A stretch of 20,124 bases of DNA. It comes from JANQLU01 sp964434955 (GTDB taxonomy: Bacteria; Planctomycetota; Planctomycetia; Pirellulales; Pirellulaceae). Positions 6,085 to 13,682 of this stretch are shown here, in pieces. How positions within the stretch are numbered: position 1 is the stretch's first letter; each line of letters starts with the position of its first letter. The notes under the pieces are model-generated. The model had not been told where the DNA came from. It did no database searches and saw nothing but the letters and a program-made list of their open reading frames with translations. The DNA lies in contig CAYSXI010000088.1 of NCBI GenBank assembly GCA_964434955.1, forward strand, positions 1-20,124, read 5' to 3'. A program made the translations under genes and the position numbers.

Positions 6085-6831
6085 CTACTGATTCGCTCGT
6101 TCAATCATCGCTTGTTCAACTTTGGCCAAATGCTCTTTCGTGTTCACGCTTAACGCTTCGATCGGATCAAGAACCGGCAGCGCCCGAACGTCTTCGTTTT
6201 TGGAAAGTAAAATGGCCGGCAAGTCGGTAATGTAATATTCACTTTGCTGATTGTCATCGGTTAATTCATCCAAAGCACGCAACATCTTTTGACAATCGAA
6301 CAAATAGGTGCTCATGTTGACTTCCGTGATCTGCTTTTGGGCATCGTTGGCGTCTTTCTCTTCCACAATGCCATGAAACTTCCCATCGGCATCGCGAACG
6401 ATCCGGCCGCAGCCGAAAGGATTCTCCATTTCCAGGGTGCCCAGAATGCAGGCAGGTTTTTTTTCACGATAATCGTCGATAAGTTTTTCGAGCGATGCCG
6501 GCTGCAGCATCGGAGAGTCACCGGCCACGACGATCACCGGACCTTCGACTTTGGCGAGATGCTCCCGGCACATCATCACCGCATGCCCCGTACCCAATTG
6601 ATCAAGCTGCAATGCGAACTCGACATCGTCCCGTCCCGCCAAACTCGCCTTGACGTCTTCCGCTCGGTAACCGACGACGACGACAAAACGATTGACCCCT
6701 GAAGTCTGTAATGCTTCGATGACATAATCAAGCAGCGTACGCCCGTTCGCCTGGCAAAGAACTTTGGGCAACTCCGACTCCATTCGAGTTCCCTTTCCGG
6801 CAGCCAAAACCACGGCGGTTATCGTTTCCAT
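6085..6831 (-). CDS. glmU: NTP transferase, GlmU uridylyltransferase domain only
   Basis: This resembles the pyrophosphorylase half of GlmU, which makes UDP-GlcNAc from UTP and GlcNAc-1-phosphate for cell-envelope precursors. The nucleotide-binding signature LAAGKGTRM (9-17) with LPKVL (21-25), GTGHAV (81-86) and the metal-binding GDSPML (105-110) are all present, then GCGRIVRD and EEKDAN as in GlmU. The protein stops at 248 residues. Full GlmU is about 450, and the left-handed beta-helix acetyltransferase half is missing. AAGGA stands six bases before the ATG. The position ahead of prs matches gcaD-prs. Because only half the enzyme is present, a related sugar nucleotidyltransferase is possible and the symbol is approximate. 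Confidence 0.85.
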   Translation of the reverse strand: METITAVVLAAGKGTRMESELPKVLCQANGRTLLDYVIEALQTSGVNRFVVVVGYRAEDVKASLAGRDDVEFALQLDQLGTGHAVMMCREHLAKVEGPVIVVAGDSPMLQPASLEKLIDDYREKKPACILGTLEMENPFGCGRIVRDADGKFHGIVEEKDANDAQKQITEVNMSTYLFDCQKMLRALDELTDDNQQSEYYITDLPAILLSKNEDVRALPVLDPIEALSVNTKEHLAKVEQAMIERANQ

Positions 6832-6945
6832 TTAAGATCCTTCAGGGCAAAAATCAGATCGTCTTGGTGGGACTTCAGGATCAACGCAGCCGTGAAAATG
6901 GCCCGTTGAGTTGGGCAAAAATACCATTCTAGCAAGAATGGATTT

Positions 6946-7635
6946 TTACGCGACTCGGCGATTTTTTTTCTCGTCGATTTCGACACCCTCATCGGGTGAT
7001 ACTTGGCTCAGATTCGAAATCGGCTTCCACTGGTCCTCGAGCGTTCGCGGATCGATCCCCAGTCCCAGGCAGTTTCGCATTCGCTTCGCCGCGGCATGCA
7101 ACTTTTGCCGATTCCGACTGACGAAAACTGGCACGGTACCCTGAGCCAGATCTGCGTCCACGATTTTTGAAAGACAAGACTCAAACTCATGGGGATTCCG
7201 CGAGTGAATCTCAACCCGGTCCGGAAAAACCAACAGACCCATCCGTTTTAGAAAAACGTCCAGCGGTTGCTCGGATTCCCACTCCGCCAGGAACCCAATT
7301 AAGGATCCATTCAAGCGCGCGCGAGTCAGAGCCTGATTGATTCCCGGAAACAGTTTCACGTTTTGAATCCAACCGGAGTATTGGAATTCGATCGTTCTTG
7401 CGAACTCTCCCGCTTGGCCAGAATTGAGCCCGATTTCCTTCAGGAATCGATTTAGATGTTGGCGATAAGTCTCGCCAAGGCTTTCGGAAGCCGGAAAAGG
7501 ATCAAATTCAAGCGACTCCAGAAACTGAGTTTCGACACCGATTTGGCTCAGGTTTCTTGCAAAGATCTTGTACCAACCGCTCACGTCATAAATGACGTCG
7601 TGGAAATCGATCAAAATCTCGCTCGAATCCGGCAT
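6946..7635 (-). CDS. Degenerate HAD-like protein, catalysis doubtful
   Basis: The N-terminus, EILIDFHDVIYDVSGWYK, looks like HAD motif I, with Asp10 as potential nucleophile. The general-acid Asp two residues on is His12, and the usual DGT is DVI. No clear motif IV pair of acidic residues is visible later. The fold seems HAD-like (a helical cap-like segment at about 20-95, then GSLIGFLAEWESEQPLDVF and PVFVSRNRQKLHAAAKRM, which recalls the motif III region), but it may not be a phosphatase. AGGAGAAGGA lies nine bases before the ATG, a strong ribosome binding site. It follows the HAD phosphatase gene by 190 bp and precedes the glmU-type gene by 114 bp, so it may share their transcript. Function unknown. 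Confidence 0.7.
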   Translation of the reverse strand: MPDSSEILIDFHDVIYDVSGWYKIFARNLSQIGVETQFLESLEFDPFPASESLGETYRQHLNRFLKEIGLNSGQAGEFARTIEFQYSGWIQNVKLFPGINQALTRARLNGSLIGFLAEWESEQPLDVFLKRMGLLVFPDRVEIHSRNPHEFESCLSKIVDADLAQGTVPVFVSRNRQKLHAAAKRMRNCLGLGIDPRTLEDQWKPISNLSQVSPDEGVEIDEKKNRRVA

Positions 7636-7780
7636 GACAGGCCATCCTTCTCCTGTTTGGTAGGCGGAAATCTACCGAATATCGTTCAATGCGGTCAATA
7701 TCGATCTGGTTGGGCGATCCAAGTGGCCCAGCTCGAACCAGAAGGAACCCTGGGGGAATGAATTTGAAATTTGTCTACTC

Positions 7781-7800
7781 CCGGGCAAATCCGGGCAAAT
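7781..7800. repeat. Perfect 10-bp tandem duplication
   Basis: ccgggcaaat occurs twice in immediate succession, with looser ggcaa-containing copies for another 20 bases (7801-7820). It lies in the spacer after the HAD phosphatase stop. Confidence 0.6.
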
Positions 7801-7825
7801 TTGGCAAGCTGGCAAATCGCCCCGC

Positions 7826-8485
7826 TCAACCCAGCAAGCCGTATATCAGCTCGTCCTCGAGGGTATTTGCCCGGTGGGGAACGTGGTCAAAATTGCAATG
7901 TTCCGTGTGGCTGCATGGAACGGCGACCGTCAGGGCTCCGGAATCGACAGCTGCCCGCGAACCAATCGGACTGTCTTCGAATACAAGCATTTGGGACGTT
8001 TCAATTCCAAACCGATTTGCGGCTTTGAGATATATTTCCGGATGCGGCTTGCCTTGATCCACATCCTCGCTGGTCAGGACAAATTGAAAACACTCGGTCA
8101 TTCCACAGGTGGAAATCGACAAATCGGCCAGCTGGCGAGAACTGCTCGTTGCGACCGCACAGGGAATCTCGCGTTCCGAGAGAAACTTCAGCAACCTGGC
8201 CAATCCAGGCATCTTTTCGATTTGACTGGGAAGCACTTCGGTAAACAATTCATGCGTCTCAGCGGCCAGGGTTTGGACTGAGTCTTTGAGGCCACAGTGG
8301 TCGATCATGATCTGGAAAGCCTGGTCGCCCGGCAATCCCATCATCTTGAGCTTCAATTCCTGATCGAAATGACGATTTCTTCGTTGCAAAACCATTTCGC
8401 TAACGAAGTCGTAAATGTCTTCGGTGTTAAACATGGTTCCATCCATGTCGAACGTAACCGCTTGAATTGAGTTTTTGGTGGACAA
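7826..8485 (-). CDS. HAD-superfamily hydrolase, beta-phosphoglucomutase-like
   Basis: A full set of HAD motifs is present: FDMDGTMFNTE (nucleophile Asp13, acid/base Asp15), TSSSR (113-117), QGKPHPEIY with Lys146, and FEDSPIG (169-175). The helical cap lies at about 20-85. This is the beta-phosphoglucomutase/phosphatase group (subfamily IA), acting on small phosphorylated metabolites in the cytoplasm; the substrate cannot be told. I chose TTG at 8485 because it has GGAGAG six bases upstream and places motif I about ten residues in, as in relatives. An ATG at 8560 would add 25 residues that match nothing and has no ribosome binding site. The gene diverges from the kinase gene. Confidence 0.88.
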   Translation of the reverse strand: MSTKNSIQAVTFDMDGTMFNTEDIYDFVSEMVLQRRNRHFDQELKLKMMGLPGDQAFQIMIDHCGLKDSVQTLAAETHELFTEVLPSQIEKMPGLARLLKFLSEREIPCAVATSSSRQLADLSISTCGMTECFQFVLTSEDVDQGKPHPEIYLKAANRFGIETSQMLVFEDSPIGSRAAVDSGALTVAVPCSHTEHCNFDHVPHRANTLEDELIYGLLG

Positions 8486-8639
8486 TCCAGACTCTCCGTT
8501 GATCCCTGACTCCAAGGTGATTGCTTTGGATGCTAGGCACCAATTTACGTTCAATTCCATGGCCGCAAAAGTGTCGGCATACCAAGCTCGGCTAATGGCT
8601 AGAACGTAATTATGTTACGATGATCCGACGAGTGAATTC

Positions 8640-8720
8640 ATGACTGATCTTGAAAACTCGCTGAACTCACGCCCATGGATTTTGGCCGATGAAACTTGTT
8701 CGCAACGTGGCCAGCGGTAA
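8640..8720 (+). CDS. Possible 26-codon upstream ORF in frame with the kinase
   Basis: An ATG at 8640 opens a 26-codon frame starting MTDLENSLNS and ending at a TAA nine bases before the kinase ATG. It is in the same frame as the kinase, with only TAA and three codons between them. A GAG seven bases upstream is a weak ribosome binding site. It could be a leader peptide that couples translation, the remains of a longer kinase N-terminus cut by a nonsense change, or chance. Nothing identifies the peptide. Confidence 0.25.
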   Translation: MTDLENSLNSRPWILADETCSQRGQR

Positions 8721-8729
8721 CGGAAACAG

Positions 8730-11021
8730 ATGACCGGCGACCGAACCGAATATCAATCGACCAGCCAGATCTCAAAAGGCAAAAAGCTTAGCTTGAGATC
8801 CACTCGGCCACCCGCGCAAATTCCGGGTTACGCGATTCAGAAGATGCTGGGTTCAGGTGCGTTCGGGGAAGTCTGGGCTGGCGTCGATCAGAAAACGGGG
8901 CGCCGCGTTGCCATCAAGTTTTACACTCGCCGAAGCAGTCTCGACGTGACACTATTGTCGAGCGAGGTGGAAAAACTGGTCTTCCTGGCAGCCGACCGCT
9001 ACGTCGTTCAATTGCTTGATGTCGGCTGGGACGCATCACCGCCCTATTACGTGATGGACTACATCGACAACGGATCGCTCGAAGATGAGTTGGCCCGGGT
9101 GGAGTCCTTCGACGTCGCGCAAGCCGTCGAACTCTTTGATGAAATCTGCGTCGGCCTGATGCACCTCCACGGAAAAGGGATTTTGCATTGTGATCTGAAA
9201 CCTGGCAACGTATTGCTGGACCAGGATCTGAAACCACGGTTGGCGGACTTTGGCCAATCACGACTTTCCCATGAGCAAAGCCCATCGCTGGGTACGCTTT
9301 ACTACATGGCCCCGGAACAGGCAGACCTGGACGCCGTTCCCGATGCCCGTTGGGACGTCTACGCTTTGGGCGCCCTCTTGTACACGATGCTCACGGGCAG
9401 CCCGCCCTATCGAAATGAAAATCTTTCGAGCTCGCTGGAGACCAAGGCCGACGTCGCCGAACGCCTCAAGTTTTATCGGGAAGAAATCGCCCGGGCCGAT
9501 CGCCCCAATGAACACCGTTTGTTATCCGGCGTGGACCGGGAACTGGCCGACATCATCGATCGCTGCATCGCCATCGATCCCAAGAAAAGGTTTTCCAGCG
9601 TTCAAAGCGTGTACTACGCGCTCAAACAACGGGAGTTGGCGCATACTCGGCGCCCCTTGATTGTGCTGGGAATCCTTGGTCCGCTCATGCTTCTCGCCAT
9701 CGTCGGCGGGTTCGGATACAAGCTGTATGCCGACGCCATCCAAAAAACCGATGGTGCGGTGACCGACAAGGCCATCGAAAGCAATGAGTGGGTCGCGAAG
9801 TTCGCGGCGGCCAACGCGGGCGAACAAATTGACAACTACATTCAGGCCGTAGTCCAGCTGTCCAGTGACGAAGACTTTGAAAACAAGTTTCGGAAGGTCA
9901 TTGAAGACGACGACATCGAAACATTGCGAGAATCATTTCGCGATCCGAACTACAACTCAGGGGACGACACGCAGTCGGTGTTGATCGCGCAAAAGCGGGT
10001 CGCCTTCATCGAAAAAGAAATCCGCAAAAACCTCGAGCAGGAACTCACGGAAATCAATCGGGAGCCTCGCTACTCACTGGCCGCCAGTTGGTTTATCTGT
10101 GACAAATACGGAACGCAACTCGCCGCCAAGTACAACACGCAGGAAAAACGAAACACGCGCGGAAAGAATTACAGCTACCGGACTTATTTCACGGGCCGTG
10201 AAAGGGATATGGTTGATCCCGAAACGGCACGCTTCACCGTCGATGTCGATCCGGAAAAACGAGAACACATTGTTAATCCACACGTATCGACGATCTTTAA
10301 ATCGACTGGTGTGAATACCTGGAAAATCGCGTTTTCCGCACCGATCATCCTGGACGGCGAATTCGCCGGGATCGTCGCGGTCACCGTCGAGATGGGCAGC
10401 TTCATTGACTTTTCGAATCGGAACGACCACTACGTGATGCTGGTCGATAATCGACGAGGCGAACATCAGGGAATCATTCTCGAACATCCTTTGTTTGACC
10501 AAATCAAGGAAGCTGAAGGGGAATTGCCGCAACGATTTAGCAACTACCATCTTGCTCCAGAAAAACTGGCAAACTCGACTTCGGAATTTTATGATCCGCT
10601 CGGTCAAGACAGTGCGGGCGATCCCTACGATCATCGCTACCTGGCCGCATTCACCTCCGTCCGCCGATCAAAAATTGGTTGCGAATTGGACGAAGAGGAA
10701 TCCGATACGATGGATACCGGATTACTTGTGGTCGCGGTGGAGCGATACGACCAAGTCAGTCGTCCCGTGCAAGACCTGGGAAAACGATTGTGGTGGTTGT
10801 CACTGGCGGCGATCGCAACGATCATCACGCTTGTTTTCGGACTCTGGATGTTCCTGATGCGGGTCATCAACCGCAATCGAAAACGGCATTCTCGTGCCTT
10901 CACGGCTTCGACCGAATCCAACGGCTCCCTGGTCATGGGCTCAGGGCTGGGCAGATCCGATTTGCCACCGACGGAACATCGCCAAACCTCCATGGAAGAA
11001 AAAACAAGTACCGAATCATGA
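8730..11021 (+). CDS. Membrane Ser/Thr protein kinase with extracytoplasmic Cache-like sensor
   Basis: The 763-residue product begins with a cytoplasmic Hanks-type kinase: Gly loop GSGAFGEV (41-48), Lys63 in VAIK, catalytic loop HCDLKPGN (153-160), DFG (173-175) and APE (194-196). The HRD arginine is Cys154, so it is a non-RD kinase. A first membrane helix follows at about 309-333. The outer region (about 334-686) has a Cache/PDC-like core at about 450-557, with YSYRTYFTGR (481-490) and a later strand pair around APIILDGEFAGIVAVTVEMG. A second helix lies at about 687-713, then a 50-residue Ser/Thr-rich cytoplasmic tail. The sensor lies downstream of the kinase, between two helices. GGA is five bases before the ATG. 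The gene overlaps deoC by ATGA, so both are probably translated from one message. Ligand unknown. Confidence 0.93.
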   Translation: MTGDRTEYQSTSQISKGKKLSLRSTRPPAQIPGYAIQKMLGSGAFGEVWAGVDQKTGRRVAIKFYTRRSSLDVTLLSSEVEKLVFLAADRYVVQLLDVGWDASPPYYVMDYIDNGSLEDELARVESFDVAQAVELFDEICVGLMHLHGKGILHCDLKPGNVLLDQDLKPRLADFGQSRLSHEQSPSLGTLYYMAPEQADLDAVPDARWDVYALGALLYTMLTGSPPYRNENLSSSLETKADVAERLKFYREEIARADRPNEHRLLSGVDRELADIIDRCIAIDPKKRFSSVQSVYYALKQRELAHTRRPLIVLGILGPLMLLAIVGGFGYKLYADAIQKTDGAVTDKAIESNEWVAKFAAANAGEQIDNYIQAVVQLSSDEDFENKFRKVIEDDDIETLRESFRDPNYNSGDDTQSVLIAQKRVAFIEKEIRKNLEQELTEINREPRYSLAASWFICDKYGTQLAAKYNTQEKRNTRGKNYSYRTYFTGRERDMVDPETARFTVDVDPEKREHIVNPHVSTIFKSTGVNTWKIAFSAPIILDGEFAGIVAVTVEMGSFIDFSNRNDHYVMLVDNRRGEHQGIILEHPLFDQIKEAEGELPQRFSNYHLAPEKLANSTSEFYDPLGQDSAGDPYDHRYLAAFTSVRRSKIGCELDEEESDTMDTGLLVVAVERYDQVSRPVQDLGKRLWWLSLAAIATIITLVFGLWMFLMRVINRNRKRHSRAFTASTESNGSLVMGSGLGRSDLPPTEHRQTSMEEKTSTES

Positions 11022-11728
11022 GTCAATCGATTTGCCAATTAATTGATCACGCCTTGCTTCACCCAACGATGACCGATGCAGAATTGGTCGCCGGATGCGA
11101 ACTGGCAGATCGCCTTCAGGTTGCTACGGTTTGCGTCAAACCCTATGCCGTTCATTTGGCCGCTCAAACGCTGCGTGATTCGCAGGTTGGCGTGGGGACC
11201 GTCATCGGGTTTCCGCATGGCTCCCAAGCTTCTGCGGTCAAGGCGGCCGAAGCCAACCGGGCACTCATGGATGGCGCCACCGAGTTGGACATGGTGGTCA
11301 ACGTCGGCAAGGTGCTGCAAGGAGATTGGGACTTTGTCCGCGAGGACATCCAGTCGGTTGTGGAAGTCGGCCATGCCAAGAACGCGATCGTTAAAGTGAT
11401 TTTTGAAACCGACTACGTCACGGCCGACGACATGAAAATTCGACTTTGCGAAATCAGCGAAGAAGCCGGCGCCGACTATGTCAAAACATCAACGGGCTTT
11501 GGGTTCGTGAAACAAAGTTCCGGCGACTTGAACTACGTCGGCGCAACCGAATCCGACGTAAAATTGATGCGGCAGACTTGTAGCGATAAAGTTGGTGTCA
11601 AAGCCAGCGGTGGAATTCGTTCTTATGAAGACGCCTTGAAATTCAAGGAATTGGGTTGCGCCCGTCTTGGTACGAGTGCTTCCGAGGCGATTGCTTCGGG
11701 CGAAGGATCGGACGCCGAAAGCTACTAG
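11018..11728 (+). CDS. deoC: Deoxyribose-phosphate aldolase
   Basis: DeoC cleaves 2-deoxyribose 5-phosphate to glyceraldehyde 3-phosphate and acetaldehyde in deoxynucleoside catabolism. The 236-residue product carries GTVIGFPHG (60-68), ELDMVVNVG (89-97) with catalytic Asp91, YVKTSTGFG (154-162) with Schiff-base Lys156, and VKASGGIR (194-201) with the second Lys195. The length is within the bacterial range. The ATG at 11018 overlaps the kinase stop (ATGA); an open frame continues upstream but lies inside the kinase gene, and the DeoC homology starts at about this Met. Coupling to a membrane kinase is unusual and suggests co-expression, not necessarily a shared pathway. Confidence 0.95.
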   Translation: MSQSICQLIDHALLHPTMTDAELVAGCELADRLQVATVCVKPYAVHLAAQTLRDSQVGVGTVIGFPHGSQASAVKAAEANRALMDGATELDMVVNVGKVLQGDWDFVREDIQSVVEVGHAKNAIVKVIFETDYVTADDMKIRLCEISEEAGADYVKTSTGFGFVKQSSGDLNYVGATESDVKLMRQTCSDKVGVKASGGIRSYEDALKFKELGCARLGTSASEAIASGEGSDAESY

Positions 11729-11746
11729 CGACCGCAAGCCCCTTCA

Positions 11747-12160
11747 TCAGAATTCGGCTGACTCGCGAAATCCAAGCACGACCAAAAGGCAAGGCCCGCT
11801 GTGGATCAGGTTGATCCCGGCCTCTTCCGCGATTCGAATCGCGTCGTCACTTTCCGCACCCGGCTGAAGCCAAATATGCTTGATTCCGAGACCGATTGCG
11901 GCAGAAACAACTTTCTCGGTGACGGCGGGCGGCGTGATGACAGAAATCCCGTGAATCGTTTCGGGAATCGCGGATAGGTCCGCGTAGGCGTCCAAGCCTT
12001 CAACCGTTTTTGCGTTTGGATTCACGGCGTAAACAGGCTTTTGCTTCTGCAAGTAATTTCGCAGGACTTTGTTGCCATATTTTTCTCGATCGGTTGAAGC
12101 TCCCACCACGGCGTGGGGTCCGCCTTCCAAAAACTTTTCAATCGCAACTTGAATGTCCAC
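11747..12160 (-). CDS. CoA-binding domain protein (YccU type)
   Basis: A 137-residue stand-alone Rossmann-like CoA-binding domain (CoA_binding_2 family) of the kind seen in YccU. Visible motifs: AVVGASTDREKYGN (17-30) as nucleotide-binding turn, VYAVNPN (43-49), ISVITPP (72-78), IWLQPGAES (96-104) and SGPCLL (121-126). Family members are of similar length and their role is not settled. The start is GTG at 12160, supported by GAGG eight bases upstream. The gene converges on deoC (18 bp between stops) and diverges from the oxidoreductase, with 111 bp between starts. Confidence 0.92.
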   Translation of the reverse strand: MDIQVAIEKFLEGGPHAVVGASTDREKYGNKVLRNYLQKQKPVYAVNPNAKTVEGLDAYADLSAIPETIHGISVITPPAVTEKVVSAAIGLGIKHIWLQPGAESDDAIRIAEEAGINLIHSGPCLLVVLGFRESAEF

Positions 12161-12271
12161 GGTGATGGCCTCAAACTGGGTTATCTAGTAGATTTGTCGT
12201 TGAGCGACGTCGATTGTCGCCAATCCCAAACTGAAACTAACGGTATATCGACTTATAGACAAGGTTTTGCG

Positions 12272-13609
12272 ATGAGCAATCGGAATTCGGAATCATCCTC
12301 AAATTCAAATCGACGAACATTCCTGAAGGCAGGTGCCGCGGCAGCCGCAATCGCAGCTTCCGCGAACGCAACGACGGCTTCGGCAAAGGGACAATTTTTC
12401 GTTTCCGAATCGGCTCCCAAGTCGAAGGACTCGGTGAATATCGCCTTGATCGGGTGTGGTGGCCGAGGCAATGGCGCCGTTCGCGACAACCTCTCAATCA
12501 ATGAAAACGTTCGAGTTGTTGCCCTGGCTGACTTGAACATGAAAAAGTGCGCTTCGACAAAAGCGGCCGTCGAAAAGAATTTCCCCAAGGCCGCTGCGGT
12601 TGAAGAACGAAACATGCACGATGGGCTGGAGGGCTACAAAAAGGTTCTCGAGAACAAGGAAGTCGACCTTGTTCTGTTTGCGACCTCTCCCGGATTCCGG
12701 CCCTACCATATCGAGGAGGCGGTGGATGCCGGAAAGCACGTATTCGCGGAAAAGCCGACCTGTGTTGACCCGACCGGCTACCGAGTCTGCCTTGCTGCCC
12801 ACGAAAAAGCAGAAAAGAACAAAACCGCAATCGTGACGGGCACTCAATACCGCCGCCAAACGAACTACCTTGGCGCGGTCAAGAAGATTCGCGAAGGGGC
12901 GATTGGGGATATCGTTTCGGCAACCACCCGTTATTGCTCAAGCGGAATCTGGTATCGGAATCGCCTCGAAGGCATGAACGACGTTGAATACCAATTGTTC
13001 AACTGGATGCACTTTATCTGGCTGTCCGGTGATCAAATCGCCGAGCAGGCCGTTCACAATATCGATGCCATGAACTGGGTCATGGGGTCCAATCCCGAGT
13101 CAGCTTACGGCTCCGGCGGACGCTTCACGCGCCCCGAAGACAGTGAGATGTGGGACAACATGCAAATTGATTATGTCTACCCAGGCAAGCGTGTTTGTTC
13201 TTTCATGTGTCGTCAGATTCCTCGTACCAAGGGTGACAATGGAAATTACATCTACGGCACCGAGGGAACCTGTTACATCGCGGCGATGAGCGGTGGATCA
13301 AAAATTTACGATCGTAAAGGCAAGGAAATCTGGTCCATGAAAGGAAGCATCGCGGATGCTTACCGACAGGAGCACAAAGACCTTGTCGATTCCATTCGCG
13401 GCGGAAAGCCAATTGTCGAATTGAAGCAGACGGCCGATAGCTCGTTGACCGCCGTCATGGGACGATGGGCGGCTTACACCGGTCAACTGGTGACTTGGGA
13501 TTTTGTCACGAAGAAATCGAAACTGGATTTGTTCCCGAAGAACCTGACGATGGATTCAAAACTTCCGGAACCGGAATACGCGGTCCCCGGAACGACCAAA
13601 CTGATTTAA
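12272..13609 (+). CDS. Tat-exported Gfo/Idh/MocA family oxidoreductase
   Basis: The 445-residue product starts with a Tat signal: twin Arg14-15 in NRRTFLKAG, an Ala-rich stretch, and a probable cut after ASA near residue 38. A Rossmann fold follows with IALIGCGGRGNGA (58-69), then HVFAEKPTC (156-164), whose Lys is the family's conserved catalytic or substrate-binding lysine. A C-terminal alpha/beta domain takes up the rest. NAD(P)-dependent sugar or cyclitol oxidoreduction is the family role. Exported members carry a folded protein with cofactor, which explains the Tat signal. The ATG at 12272 was chosen because it begins the signal and AAGG is seven bases upstream; the frame stays open upstream to 12113. 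It has its own terminator downstream. Substrate unknown. Confidence 0.93.
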   Translation: MSNRNSESSSNSNRRTFLKAGAAAAAIAASANATTASAKGQFFVSESAPKSKDSVNIALIGCGGRGNGAVRDNLSINENVRVVALADLNMKKCASTKAAVEKNFPKAAAVEERNMHDGLEGYKKVLENKEVDLVLFATSPGFRPYHIEEAVDAGKHVFAEKPTCVDPTGYRVCLAAHEKAEKNKTAIVTGTQYRRQTNYLGAVKKIREGAIGDIVSATTRYCSSGIWYRNRLEGMNDVEYQLFNWMHFIWLSGDQIAEQAVHNIDAMNWVMGSNPESAYGSGGRFTRPEDSEMWDNMQIDYVYPGKRVCSFMCRQIPRTKGDNGNYIYGTEGTCYIAAMSGGSKIYDRKGKEIWSMKGSIADAYRQEHKDLVDSIRGGKPIVELKQTADSSLTAVMGRWAAYTGQLVTWDFVTKKSKLDLFPKNLTMDSKLPEPEYAVPGTTKLI

Positions 13610-13638
13610 GTTCGATCAAAACAATTGGAAATTCATTC

Positions 13639-13660
13639 GGGGGCGCGAGCCCCCTTTTTT
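13639..13660 (+). terminator. Rho-independent terminator of the oxidoreductase gene
   Basis: GGGGGC (13639-13644), loop GCGA (a GNRA tetraloop) and GCCCCC (13649-13654) form a perfect 6-bp GC stem followed by six T. It is 29 bases past the oxidoreductase stop. The opposite strand lacks a T-run after the stem, so it serves the plus strand only. Confidence 0.92.
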
Positions 13661-13682
13661 GTTGGACGCGAGACAAGAACGA

